Below are positions 57,301 to 64,000 of a stretch of DNA of 64,000 nucleotides, piece by piece. Position numbers and translations under genes: made by a program. Position 1 is the first letter of the stretch. Every line of letters begins with the position of its first letter. The notes under the pieces were generated by a model, which saw nothing but the letters and a program-made list of their open reading frames with translations, did not search any database and was not told the origin of the DNA. The stretch is from Cheiracanthium punctorium (Eukaryota > Arthropoda > Arachnida > Araneae > Cheiracanthiidae): assembly GCA_038373885.1 (NCBI GenBank), contig JAWZYV010013179.1, positions 91,985 to 155,984 on the forward strand, written 5' to 3'.

Positions 57301-60300
57301 ATTTCTTGCATTTTTTAAGCATCACAATAATCCGTAAAATATATATATTTAAAAAAAAAATTGTTTTATGTTTTACTAAAATGTTGTACAGCACATATAT
57401 TTTGTAGTACTTTTCTATCAATAAGGTACCAGTTATAGCAAAACTAAAATACCATAATTTCTGGAAGAAATGCCACTCAGTATAAACGTCACGCTTGAAG
57501 AAAATGACACAAAAACAATTATAACTGCATAGAAATGCCATACTAAGTGAAATTGTGTATGACACCGCTGTAAACAAAATAGTTACATAATCTTGTCCTG
57601 TGTCATGATGAATGGCATATCATTTAAAGGAAGTGAATAAAATCAAAGCATAACAGAAAATTTATATTAGAATCATGGTAGGCTTACAATAGAAAAAGGA
57701 TGGGAGGATATGGGTTTGGGTTTGGAAAAATTTATCTAAGGATAGAAAATAAAAATAGAATCAGGTATTCAACGGAAAAAATATAGACACCAGATAAGCA
57801 CAACAAAGTTCCCAGAAAACAACTTACTGGTTTTCTCTGTAAAGCACCAAGTTAATATTTCTTCGGGACATTCATGGAGTATATTTTTTGTACATATAAG
57901 AACAACATCATTTTCTTCCAGAAATTATGGTATTATTTATTCAGCTTGGCATATTCATATAGGTGCCCTGTTAATGTATGAAAAAAAACTTATTTTGATG
58001 TGAAATCGTCTTTAATAGATTCTGGTGGCACTAGGTAGTTTAACTCATAAAAATGCACTTACACTGCAATGCATCTGCATTTTAAGACAGTTATAGTAGA
58101 GAGAGATAAATCTTTTCTGTGTTATGTTTTTCTTTTAATAGGAACCTTAGTTTAATTATACAGATTTTATGCAATGAAATTATCTTTTATGTTTTTTTTA
58201 TTTTTAAATAGAGCTTAATATTCTGGAGAATGTTTCCATTCTTGAAAGGTGCTGTACATTGAGTTCCTAAATTACATCATTTCATATGTTTTGACTTTTG
58301 AAAATAGTTCGCAAAAATCATCTTCTTTAAAAAAAAAAAAAAAAAAAAAAAGCAAAAAAGCAAAATTTGGCAAACCTAACCAAGAATCATCAGGAAATTT
58401 GTGATTTCTGAAAATATTTTGGAGTTAAGCAGAAAACAGAAAGGAAAAAAAGGTGGAAATAAACAGACAGGAAAATTAATAAAGAGTATTTGTAAATAAC
58501 AGACATATATATATATATGTAATAATAAAATAGCCCAGTGGCAGCTCGTGAGTTATTTAAGAGGAGGTTCACAAAACAATTTTCGAAAATTAAATACGAA
58601 TATACGACCAGAGCCTGATTATGACCAACGGGGACCCCACACATTGATGAATTTGCCCCCCCCCCCATCTATGAAATTTGTTTTACTTTTCATAAAATTT
58701 TTATATAAAAAATATATTTTAGTACAATATTTGAAATTGGGGGCCCTGAGCAAAGTCCCAATTTGCCCATGTGATAATACGGCTCTGGCTACGATGCACC
58801 TTACAAGTTAGATTTACGTTTCCAGAAGTTAAAGGAAAACAATGCATGCAAATGAGAGAAAACAAGTCATCTTTGCAGGGCCTACCCAGAAAATTTTTTC
58901 GGGGGGGGGGGGGGGGGGGGAAGGCTAAAGTTTTCACAAAAAGGCTAATAAGACTTGGGTGAAAGACTTTCAATATAGTAACTGCCTAGAAAACACACAA
59001 GGAGTGTGTTGGTAGGTCACCAGTCCCTCTCCAACAAAGTATGAAAAAAAATAAAGATCCAGATTAACCTCAACGTGCTTCGACTGCAATTATTTCGATG
59101 AGAGGCAAAGGCATCACGAAGAGAGGCGGCAAACATTCTTTATATATATACATATACAGTAGAAGACCCAAAATCCGGTGATCCGAAAGGCTCTAAAATC
59201 CTCACTGTCTGTTCAATGTAAACAATGAAATCTGCCCTGCCAGCTTCAAGTTCAGAAAACTACAGTATAACCACAAAGCAAGGACGTACCCAGAAAAAAA
59301 TTTCGGGGGGGGGGGGGGGGGGGTCCAAATGGTGAAAAAGGCAGAATTTTTCACAAAAAGACTTCATCATTCTTATTTTGTTAACAAAAACTGAAATTTC
59401 GGGGGGGGGGGGGGTCCGGACCCCCTGGACCACCCCCCTGGGTACGTCCTTGCCACAAAGTAAAACTAAATAAGCTATTCCCACTTGAAAAAAAAATTTT
59501 AGGCGTCTGTGAGCTCTAATCTTAATATTGATAACTTTCAAATAATTGACACTGAATTATGATCACATGACACAGTAACAAGTGAGGATGATCAAAAAGT
59601 TCATAAATTAACATTTAATGAAGGTTAGGCTGTGAGAAAGAAATATCTCAGATTTGTAGAGCAGCAAAGCTGTGTTTACAAACAGAAAATAATGAAAAAA
59701 ATAAATAAAAACTATAATTAGAACATCCCAAAGTCCTAAACTATTGAATATACATGTTTAAATAAGTTGCACTATAATCTTATAATTTTGTATATTGCAT
59801 TAATCCTCTGTATTTTTATATCATGATTCTAATTATAAGTAACATGATTTGTTTCCCTTGGTCTCTATTGTATTTTTTTTTCTATTATTTTCTGAGGGGG
59901 GTGGAAATAGAATTTATTTCCTATTATGACCCAAAATCCACAAAATTCTAAAATCTGCACAAGGTCTGGCCAAGCCGTGCGGATTTTGGGTCTTCCACTG
60001 TATATGGAAAAATAATTCTGTGCGATTATTTGGGTGGTGCAAGAAGTCGACTCTTTTTCAGATTTTTCCAACTTTTAGGTCACTTTCACTCATTGGTAGG
60101 GCCTCAATTACTGCCTTTTAGCAGTTAGTTGTATGTATTAAAAAAGTGAAAATGAACTTGTTTTAAAACTCATTTTGTTTTTATTCAACAGTGTGTCCAG
60201 AATCTGTTATCATTGTGGGAATTTTACTGTCTCTTCAAGTCATCAGAAGATGTTATGAATGTCTGTTTATTTCACTATATTCTGATTCCAAAATAAATAT

Positions 60301-63137
60301 CTTACATTATATAGTTGGAATAACATTTTATTTTGGAGCTGGTTTATCATATATCCATGATGCTCCTGGCTTTGAAAGTAACAATGGTGAGTGCTATACT
60401 TTATAAAATATATTTTAAAGTATTGTAATCTAGTTTTTCAATAAATATTTTAAAGGCTAGTTTCTCAAGAAACAGTATACCGACACACAATGTCTCAATG
60501 ACACACAAGTCACATAATGGCACATGGGTAATTGTGTGACCCTGGTTGTTAAACTATGAAGCAGTGGCATAGGAACTTTATCAGGGTGGCTACCAAATTT
60601 CTGAAAGTCAATTTCCTGACTTTTGGGAGGTCCCGGGAAAGAAATTCCTGACCAATGCATTTTACTTTAGGAAATTGCACAGTGCCCCCTCCCTTGTCTT
60701 TATATTTTAATATTTTGTACAACTTCTTGAAATCAATTTTAACTGAAGTATACAGGATTAAGCTTTCATCCATTGAGAAACAGAAGTAGTCGCACTTTCT
60801 GATAGAATTAACTAACTGTTCTTGGAAATACAGTAGCAAGTAAGCTAATTTGTCTTTTACTCTCCCGTCACGATTGATCAGCCCCATTTTCCCCTCCTTA
60901 TACAAACACATTGCTTGATTCTTTCGTGGTCCGAAAAATGTATTGCAGTTGCTTTCGGTTTTGAGTCTGACAATTAGAGAGAAAGAGTTAAAAAAAAAAA
61001 AAAAAAAGGACACCGAAAAAAAAAAATTGATTCTTTTGGTGAATTTTTCGGACCCATTATCCAATTTCCCGGTTTTTTCCAGACTTTCCGGACCTATTTT
61101 CCAATTTCCCAGCTTTTTCCAGACTTTCCGGATTTTCCGGAGCGGTAGACACCCTGTTTATAAAAGTAGCAAAGCTGGGGCGCACATTGTGGAGTCATAA
61201 ATTGGGTTACAATTACTACATGTTTGGTGGCATTATTGACTAATTTTAATAGACAAATAACTGTTTCTAAAAAATTTGGAACACAATTTTAAAAATTATT
61301 TAATAAACAAATTAAGTTTTGATTCCAATTGTGTAATAGAAGCATATCAAAAGATCCTCAGCTGTTTAATCCAGTTAAAATTACTTTTATAAAACAGATA
61401 TACTTAACTTTAGCCCTACCATGGCCGAGTAAATAAGATACTCAAAATGGTAGAAGACTGAAATGTCAAGATCTAGGGTTCAGGCCCTGTTGTGTGGTTG
61501 TCGATCTAACAGTCTGGAGTTTTGGTCTGCTTTCTCCATTTGTTATGTGAATACACATTAGAACCCCATAGAAAGTCCTCCAACGAAGGCACACCCCATC
61601 TTAGGCAAATCGTCCTTGCGTAGCTTTGCCATAAACAACACACTTAATATGCAACTTTAGTTAGTGTTTCCCCTGTAGTAACTGGAGCATCGAATAGTCC
61701 TAAAACCATGTCTTTCGTTCACCACAAATATTTCATGTAGTATCAAATACATATGGAAAACTGCTCTTTCCCGTCAGCATCGCGTTCCATCAGCAGTGGT
61801 GCAAAAAAAAATTGCATCCTTCATTTTTTTTTTTTTTTTTTTTTTTTTGCAGTGCACACTGCAGTGAGTGTTCTATCATTTCTAAAATTTCATTCTGTAT
61901 GTACGGGCTAATCCATTTATTGTGCTTGGACAACCATGATTCAACTTCCAGACAAATTGTTTCAGATTCTTGAAGATAGCAGTACAAATTTCCAATATTA
62001 TTGCCATGAAATGCCCAGCTACGGCCTTGCAACACATTTTATCAGACAAATAAACAAATTATATACACACTGCAATCATTATTAATATAAAACATATCTT
62101 CCTAAAACCTGTCCATTTTTTAAATGTTTTTGAAAATTTTTGCTTTCGGTACAATTTGGCGCCCCTCTGTGTTTGGCGCCCGCCTGCAAAGAAGGCCTTG
62201 CAGGCCCGCTTCCGCCGGCCCTGCTCAGGAAATCAGTAACATTGCACTCTAGCTGACTTAGGCGCAGTGCGAGATGCAGTGAAAACGTACATCCCAGGCG
62301 CGCATTATCGTCCTCTTGTTACTCTGCTGTGTCCGCTATGTTTTGCTTTAGGTTCGGTAATCACTGTTTTTTTTTTTTTTTTTTTTTTTGGAAAAAGCTG
62401 AAAGGTTTTAAAACATTTTCGGAAAGCGGAGGTCTTCAAAAAAAAAACAACAAAAAAAGCGGAAATCCGCCGAAAAGCGGAAGATTTTCATGCCTGCAAT
62501 TATCATGCAACCAAATTATGCTTATTTTATAAAAGTAACTGCATAGAATTAGTAAACACTATTTTTATTGATCTGTCAACTATACTTGCTAATAATCTCA
62601 CCCCCCCCCCCAAAAAAAGTGATTTAGAACAATAATAATCAAAAACACAAATGCAATTTCCAGTTTCTAGCTCTGTTAACCAATTGCTATTGCCCTTTCC
62701 AACAGCAATCTTAGAAAAAACACTGTTTTTTTTTTTTTGCATGTGTATGTATGTGGTAGGGTGGGGGTTAAACTGAATAGTCATATTTTATTAAGAATAA
62801 TTTAGTGATAACGAAAAAAGGAGATATTAATTTTTTCTCACTTTTAGAAAACTGAAAGAAACAATTAAATATTTCTCCTTTTTAACTAAGCTGCTTTATT
62901 TAAACCTTGGTAAAGTGTGCATTTAAAAACTAACACTTTTTTTTTTTTTACTGTAGGTTTTGATGTCATACTTTGTTACACTGTGTTTACTTTCTTTTCT
63001 TCTAGATTTTTCATTAAAAATCTATATAACTGGGCAGTGGTTGTTATGGAGACATGCCATTGGAACACTGCTGTTCATTGGTGCTTTCTTATTGCAGTTT
63101 GACACTCATAAAAGATTTGCTGCATTTCGCAAAAAAG
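45127..63137 (+). CDS. SRD5A3: SRD5A3, polyprenal/polyprenol reductase (5' four exons, 3' end outside window)
   Basis: SRD5A3 is an ER membrane enzyme of the steroid 5-alpha-reductase family that saturates the alpha-isoprene unit of polyprenyl substrates, a required step toward dolichol for N-glycosylation, O-mannosylation and GPI synthesis. Exons 45127-45305, 51877-52028, 60192-60386 and 63006-63137 join in phase with GT-AG ends, giving about 219 residues of a family that is usually ~315 long. Key matches to human SRD5A3 are LPQFLRQLYAFGKV near the start, VPKRYFSHFYIFASVF across the exon 1/2 junction, IRRCYECLFISLYSD in exon 3, and GQWLLWRHAIG followed by QFDTHKRFAAFRKK in exon 4. The catalytic C-terminal part, expected to begin with an NHRIPFGDWFEYVS-like block, must lie beyond 64000. 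Introns 1-3 are swollen by mobile elements. Confidence 0.9.
45796..46973. mobile_element. DNA element with GGNACAGCTTTAG ends and 8-bp duplication, 1178 bp
   Basis: GGAACAGCTTTAGTATGGTC at the left and GACCATACTAAAGCTGTACC at the right are inverted ends, flanked by an exact 8-bp TTATTTCT (45788-45795 and 46974-46981). A 130-bp segment is tandemly repeated inside (46251-46379 and 46404-46541). It sits inside another repeat whose right part (46974-47120) matches 38046-38215. The GG ends and 8-bp duplication suggest Merlin or hAT; this is not resolved. In SRD5A3 intron 1. Confidence 0.65.
46710..46940 (+). CDS. 76-codon open frame inside the DNA element, unrecognised
   Basis: Starting at an ATG (MADQPFERTSRAKKYTGLKK) this frame is hydrophilic, rich in Lys, Arg and Glu, and GC-richer than the rest of the element. 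It resembles no transposase I know. It could be a captured fragment of other coding sequence or chance in the GC-rich subterminal zone. I assign no function. Confidence 0.2.
   Translation: MADQPFERTSRAKKYTGLKKFMKGTNDHDLPDEHERIRDVTEESTFSPRLGLPLRNIRQRGYHIGILYRAKKSRQK
47145..47318. mobile_element. GC-rich hAT-type MITE
   Basis: CAGTGCCGGATCTAGGGG at the left and CTCGGTCCTGCCACTG at the right are imperfect inverted ends. The flanks are CCAAAACG and CCAAAACA, an 8-bp duplication with one mismatch. The interior is strikingly GC-rich compared with its flanks. In SRD5A3 intron 1. Confidence 0.5.
47319..48040. other. SRD5A3 intron 1, AT-rich with a small local repeat
   Basis: CTTTATGCTCCA occurs three times at 47520-47610, and AGTAATGGGCCA occurs near 47344 and 47624. 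Nothing else was recognised. Confidence 0.4.
48040..49204 (-). pseudogene. degenerate pogo/Tigger-type transposase C-terminal remnant
   Basis: On the minus strand several frames joined by shifts read PVFIEDSFSRPINTSKPVVA, then (past a MITE inserted at 48849-49007) KLEPLGPGEHSFPEA, EDKNSKVKRRRTREKLPAVA, a highly charged KKKTEREERKKIAEEKKGKK, and KIRESSPELSPSENYSSEEE followed by an acidic tail. The order of a basic KRRRTR patch, Glu/Lys coil and acidic SSEEEW tail is typical of pogo/CENP-B-like transposases. The DDE core is not seen. The identification rests on layout more than on strict motifs, and another gene type with a similar tail is possible. Confidence 0.35.
48849..49007. mobile_element. 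hAT-type MITE, CAGNGGCGTAGCC family, copy 4
   Basis: CAGGGGCATAGCAAG at the left and CCTGGCTACGCCTCTG at the right are inverted ends, with an exact 8-bp duplication TTGATGGC (48841-48848 and 49008-49015). It splits a decayed transposase frame, so it inserted later. A GTGTGTGTG ladder lies in the middle. Confidence 0.75.
49205..50605. other. SRD5A3 intron 1, AT-rich
   Basis: No gene or bounded element was recognised. The strand is A-rich with many short ATAAA phrases between 49260 and 49990. Confidence 0.45.
50611..51400 (-). repeat. ~172-bp-unit dispersed repeat, divergent copy D
   Basis: A terminal hairpin ACTTTCC / GGAAAGT (50627-50657), T-rich on its outer side, starts the repeat. TTCGATTGAG anchors recur at 50825, 51003 and 51174 (spacings 178 and 171). 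The phrase CTACAGG..A.CAAAAAG recurs once per unit, as in the copy at 54021. The GTGTGTGTG tract lies near 50757-50800. Confidence 0.5.
51401..51876. other. SRD5A3 intron 1, 3' part
   Basis: GGAAAATTTTTATTTGTTAA occurs twice in tandem at 51632-51690. The intron ends with the exon 2 acceptor. Confidence 0.4.
51877..52028 (+). CDS. SRD5A3: SRD5A3 exon 2
   Basis: A long T tract and TTTCAG precede YFSHFYIFASVFIPLTTIGV, a transmembrane helix and a short loop (FSSPERNIEGT), then the donor GTAATT. The phase fits exons 1 and 3. It follows a 6.6-kb intron. Confidence 0.9.
52286..53472. mobile_element. hAT element remnant with TGGAGTCGG-type ends, 1.19 kb
   Basis: CAGTGGCTGTGGAATCGATAG at the left and CTCCGACTCCACTGCCCTG at the right are related inverted ends containing repeated ACTCC/GGAGT motifs. 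The flanks GTATCTGT (52278-52285) and GTATCTGC (53473-53480) are an 8-bp duplication with one change. The interior holds a 92-codon frame I do not recognise. In SRD5A3 intron 2. Confidence 0.6.
53481..54020. other. SRD5A3 intron 2, AT-rich
   Basis: No coding or repeat boundary was recognised; a G-rich tract lies at about 53979-54000. Confidence 0.4.
54341..54713. mobile_element. hAT MITE, TAGAGATGAGACGGGC family, copy 2
   Basis: The ends are the same as at 22412, with an exact 8-bp duplication TTGTGCAC (54333-54340 and 54714-54721). At 373 bp it is uninterrupted and shows the family's basic form. It sits within one unit of the ~172-bp repeat. Confidence 0.8.
56392..57136 (-). pseudogene. 5'-truncated LINE: RNase H domain and 3' end
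   Basis: On the minus strand an open frame from about 57136 to 56503 reads VVIFSDSQAAIQAI (RNase H catalytic Asp), LQWIPSHCGIPGNEKADELA (His and Asp), then the Cys/His-rich end FRLASGHDCLYAHLYRF, CPLCRSGATMDADHI and YWEARD. This is the RNase H plus zinc-finger-like tail of I/Jockey-type arthropod LINEs. The first catalytic Asp, the RT and the endonuclease are missing. An A tract on the minus strand (56385-56391) marks the 3' end. Host repeat sequence continues on both sides, so this is a typical truncated insertion. Confidence 0.8.
57171..57449. other. SRD5A3 intron 2, AT-rich
   Basis: Nothing recognisable. Confidence 0.35.
57450..57932. mobile_element. MITE with 20-bp perfect inverted ends, 483 bp
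   Basis: TACCATAATTTCTGGAAGAA at 57450 recurs exactly inverted as TTCTTCCAGAAATTATGGTA ending at 57932. TA may be both terminus and target. An ATG-containing frame on the minus strand across 57293-57577 looks like chance. Confidence 0.6.
57933..58870. other. SRD5A3 intron 2, AT-rich
   Basis: There is an A tract at 58328-58350 and a C tract near 58657-58670. No element ends were clear. Confidence 0.35.
58878..58960. mobile_element. fragment related to the hAT MITE at 59279
   Basis: CAGGGCCTACCCAGAAAATT followed by a G homopolymer and TTTTCACAAAAAGGC matches the first ~80 bp of the element at 59279. No second end is present. Confidence 0.4.
59157..60000. mobile_element. pogo/Tigger-type element with nested hAT MITE
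   Basis: CAGTAGAAGACCCAAAATCC at the left and GGATTTTGGGTCTTCCACTG at the right are inverted ends with TA flanks (59155-59156 and 60001-60002). It is interrupted at 59279-59452. About 660 bp remain without the insert. In SRD5A3 intron 2. Confidence 0.75.
59279..59452. mobile_element. hAT-type MITE with CAAGGACGTACCCAG ends
   Basis: CAAGGACGTACCCAG recurs exactly inverted as CTGGGTACGTCCTTG. An exact 8-bp duplication CCACAAAG flanks it (59271-59278 and 59453-59460). It contains two G homopolymers. It is related to the CAGNGGCGTAGCC family through GGCGTACCCAG-like ends and G tracts, and is nested in a pogo element. Confidence 0.8.
60192..60386 (+). CDS. SRD5A3: SRD5A3 exon 3
   Basis: It encodes PESVIIVGILLSLQVIRRCY, then ECLFISLYSDSKINILHYIV, a second helix and the loop SYIHDAPGFESNN before GTGAGT. 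The LQ..RR..EC.FIS..S pattern is conserved in polyprenol reductases. The acceptor is TTCAACAG. Confidence 0.9.
60582..61156. mobile_element. DNA element with CAGGGT-type ends and 5-bp duplication, copy in intron 3
   Basis: CAGGGTGGCTACCAAATTTC at the left and GGAGCGGTAGACACCCTG at the right are inverted ends, flanked by TTTAT (60577-60581 and 61157-61161). Phrases like TTCCCGGTTTTTTCCAGACTTTCC are repeated near the right end. It lies in SRD5A3 intron 3. Confidence 0.6.
61413..61640 (+). mobile_element. tRNA-derived SINE-like sequence
   Basis: TGGCCGAGTAAATAAG (61422-61437) matches an RNA polymerase III A box of a Ser/Leu-type tRNA. GGGTTCAGGCCC (61476-61487) matches a B box, 40 bp further on. 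A non-tRNA body with AAGGCACACCCCATCTTAGG follows. No clear A tail or target duplication. In SRD5A3 intron 3. Confidence 0.45.
61641..63005. other. SRD5A3 intron 3, remaining part
   Basis: There are T tracts at 61824-61848 and 62368-62390 and a GC-richer patch at 62157-62225 (CGCCCGCCTGC, GGCCCGCTTCCGCC). No element ends were resolved. Confidence 0.35.
63006..63137 (+). CDS. SRD5A3: SRD5A3 exon 4
   Basis: It encodes DFSLKIYITGQWLLWRHAIG, a membrane helix, and LLQFDTHKRFAAFRKK before GTATAT. The H...L..LR-type end corresponds to human HQYKCHVILGNLRK. One base is left over for exon 5, not in the window. Confidence 0.88.
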
Positions 63138-64000
63138 GTATATATTTTTAATTCAACCAGTAATGTGCAGTAGGGTGGATGGAAACATTCATAAATTGAT
63201 TTCTTAAAAAATGTGGCATTGGTGTTATGATACTTGGTTTACATTAGTGTTTTTAAATGTATTGATGCATCCTCACTCAACTCCCTACCACACAATATTG
63301 AAGCAGTATTCTCCAATTTGAGGATAGTTATTGTGACGTATATTTGAAGATTTAGCTCAGTTTTGGCAAGATTTTTTTCTCTCTCTCATAAAATACATTT
63401 TTCTAAGATTTATAATGAGTTGGTCATAAAATAAATGCTTTTTTTTTTCCATTTTCATAGAAATTACAGTTATTCAAGCAATACTTGCATTACTTATGCG
63501 AACTGCTTACAAAAAAAAAAAAAAAAGCTAAAGTATGCCCAAAAAAAAAAAATTAATCAATTTTGGTTTAGTATGAAAAAATTGCATATTGGGCTCATTT
63601 GAGCTCACAAAAATTCTCATCAATATTGCTCAGTATTTAGGCATGTCTCTGTGACTGAAAAAAGAAATAAAAGAAAAATAAATAAATTTTTGGAAAAAAA
63701 AAGAGAAAATAATTCAAAATATTTACTGCATACCATGAAAATGTTACATAATGGGTAAGTTAGAACCTATTAAAAAAAAAAAATTAGCAACTTTTCTCGA
63801 TATTTTACTGCACCACCCTGATGTCAAAAATTTGAAAAAAGTAAAAAAAAAAAAAAAGATATCCTAAAAAAACTGTACTATGAAATTTATTTTTCACATT
63901 ACTATCAACATTATTTGATTGATTAAATAATACCTTAAAAAGGAAGTCTTCATTCAGAAAATTCTTCTCTGGGATCTCATTTTTGTGAATAATTTCAGGC
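63138..64000. other. SRD5A3 intron 4, continues past the window
   Basis: AT-rich with many A tracts. I found no acceptor followed by the expected SRD5A3 C-terminal block. Confidence 0.5.

Noticed and set aside
57293..57577. 94-codon hydrophobic minus-strand frame
   Set aside because: It spans the end of a MITE, has no splice signals linking it to PIGO or SRD5A3, and the composition is that of AT-rich random sequence.
60549..61064. 171-codon minus-strand frame
   Set aside because: It lies inside the CAGGGT-family element in SRD5A3 intron 3, includes a Lys/Phe homopolymer segment from A/T tracts and shows no family motif; kept only as part of that element.

Overview
This is an AT-rich (roughly two-thirds A+T by eye), intron-rich, transposon-dense piece of an animal nuclear genome. 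The spliceosomal genes, the mix of mobile elements (Penelope-like, mariner, pogo/Tigger, hAT MITEs, gag-pro LTR retrotransposon, RNase H LINE) and the divergence of the host proteins from the vertebrate ones point to an arthropod, perhaps a chelicerate. That last step is a guess. No rRNA, functional tRNA or CRISPR array was seen.

Two host genes dominate, head to head around 44.5-45.1 kb. On the minus strand, 44496 down to 26084, is an ortholog of PIGO (GPI ethanolamine phosphate transferase 3). I could build seven coding exons, from the N-terminal membrane anchor and catalytic domain to the last transmembrane exon and stop. On the plus strand, 45127 to beyond the right edge, is an ortholog of SRD5A3 (polyprenal/polyprenol reductase), with four exons seen and the 3' end outside the window. 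Both act at the ER in linked pathways: SRD5A3 is needed for dolichol, dolichol-phosphate-mannose supplies the GPI mannoses, and PIGO modifies the third mannose. About 630 bp separates the two start codons, so a shared bidirectional promoter is likely. PIGO exon 1 carries an apparent single-base deletion.

Layout: 1-1.4 kb featureless; 1.4-5.3 kb a 3'-truncated LTR retrotransposon with gag, a canonical -1 frameshift signal and protease; 5.5-9.7 kb MITEs around a 632-bp inverted-repeat Penelope-type element whose arms carry a hammerhead-ribozyme-like core; 10.9-25.5 kb nested DNA elements, a Penelope RT fragment, fold-backs and a repeat built of ~172-bp units; 26.1-44.5 kb PIGO, whose introns hold a deleted mariner, a long dispersed-repeat array split by a pogo MITE and a solo LTR, and other MITEs; 44.5-45.1 kb the shared promoter; 45.1-64 kb SRD5A3 exons 1-4, whose introns hold hAT-like elements, a degenerate pogo-type transposase tail, more ~172-bp-unit repeats and an inserted LINE.

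Many insertions have clear target-site duplications (8 bp for hAT types, 5 bp for a CAGGGT family and a solo LTR, 13 bp for the Penelope-type unit, TA for mariner/pogo types), so boundaries and nesting order can be read from the sequence. All assignments come from reading the sequence; no database search was possible.
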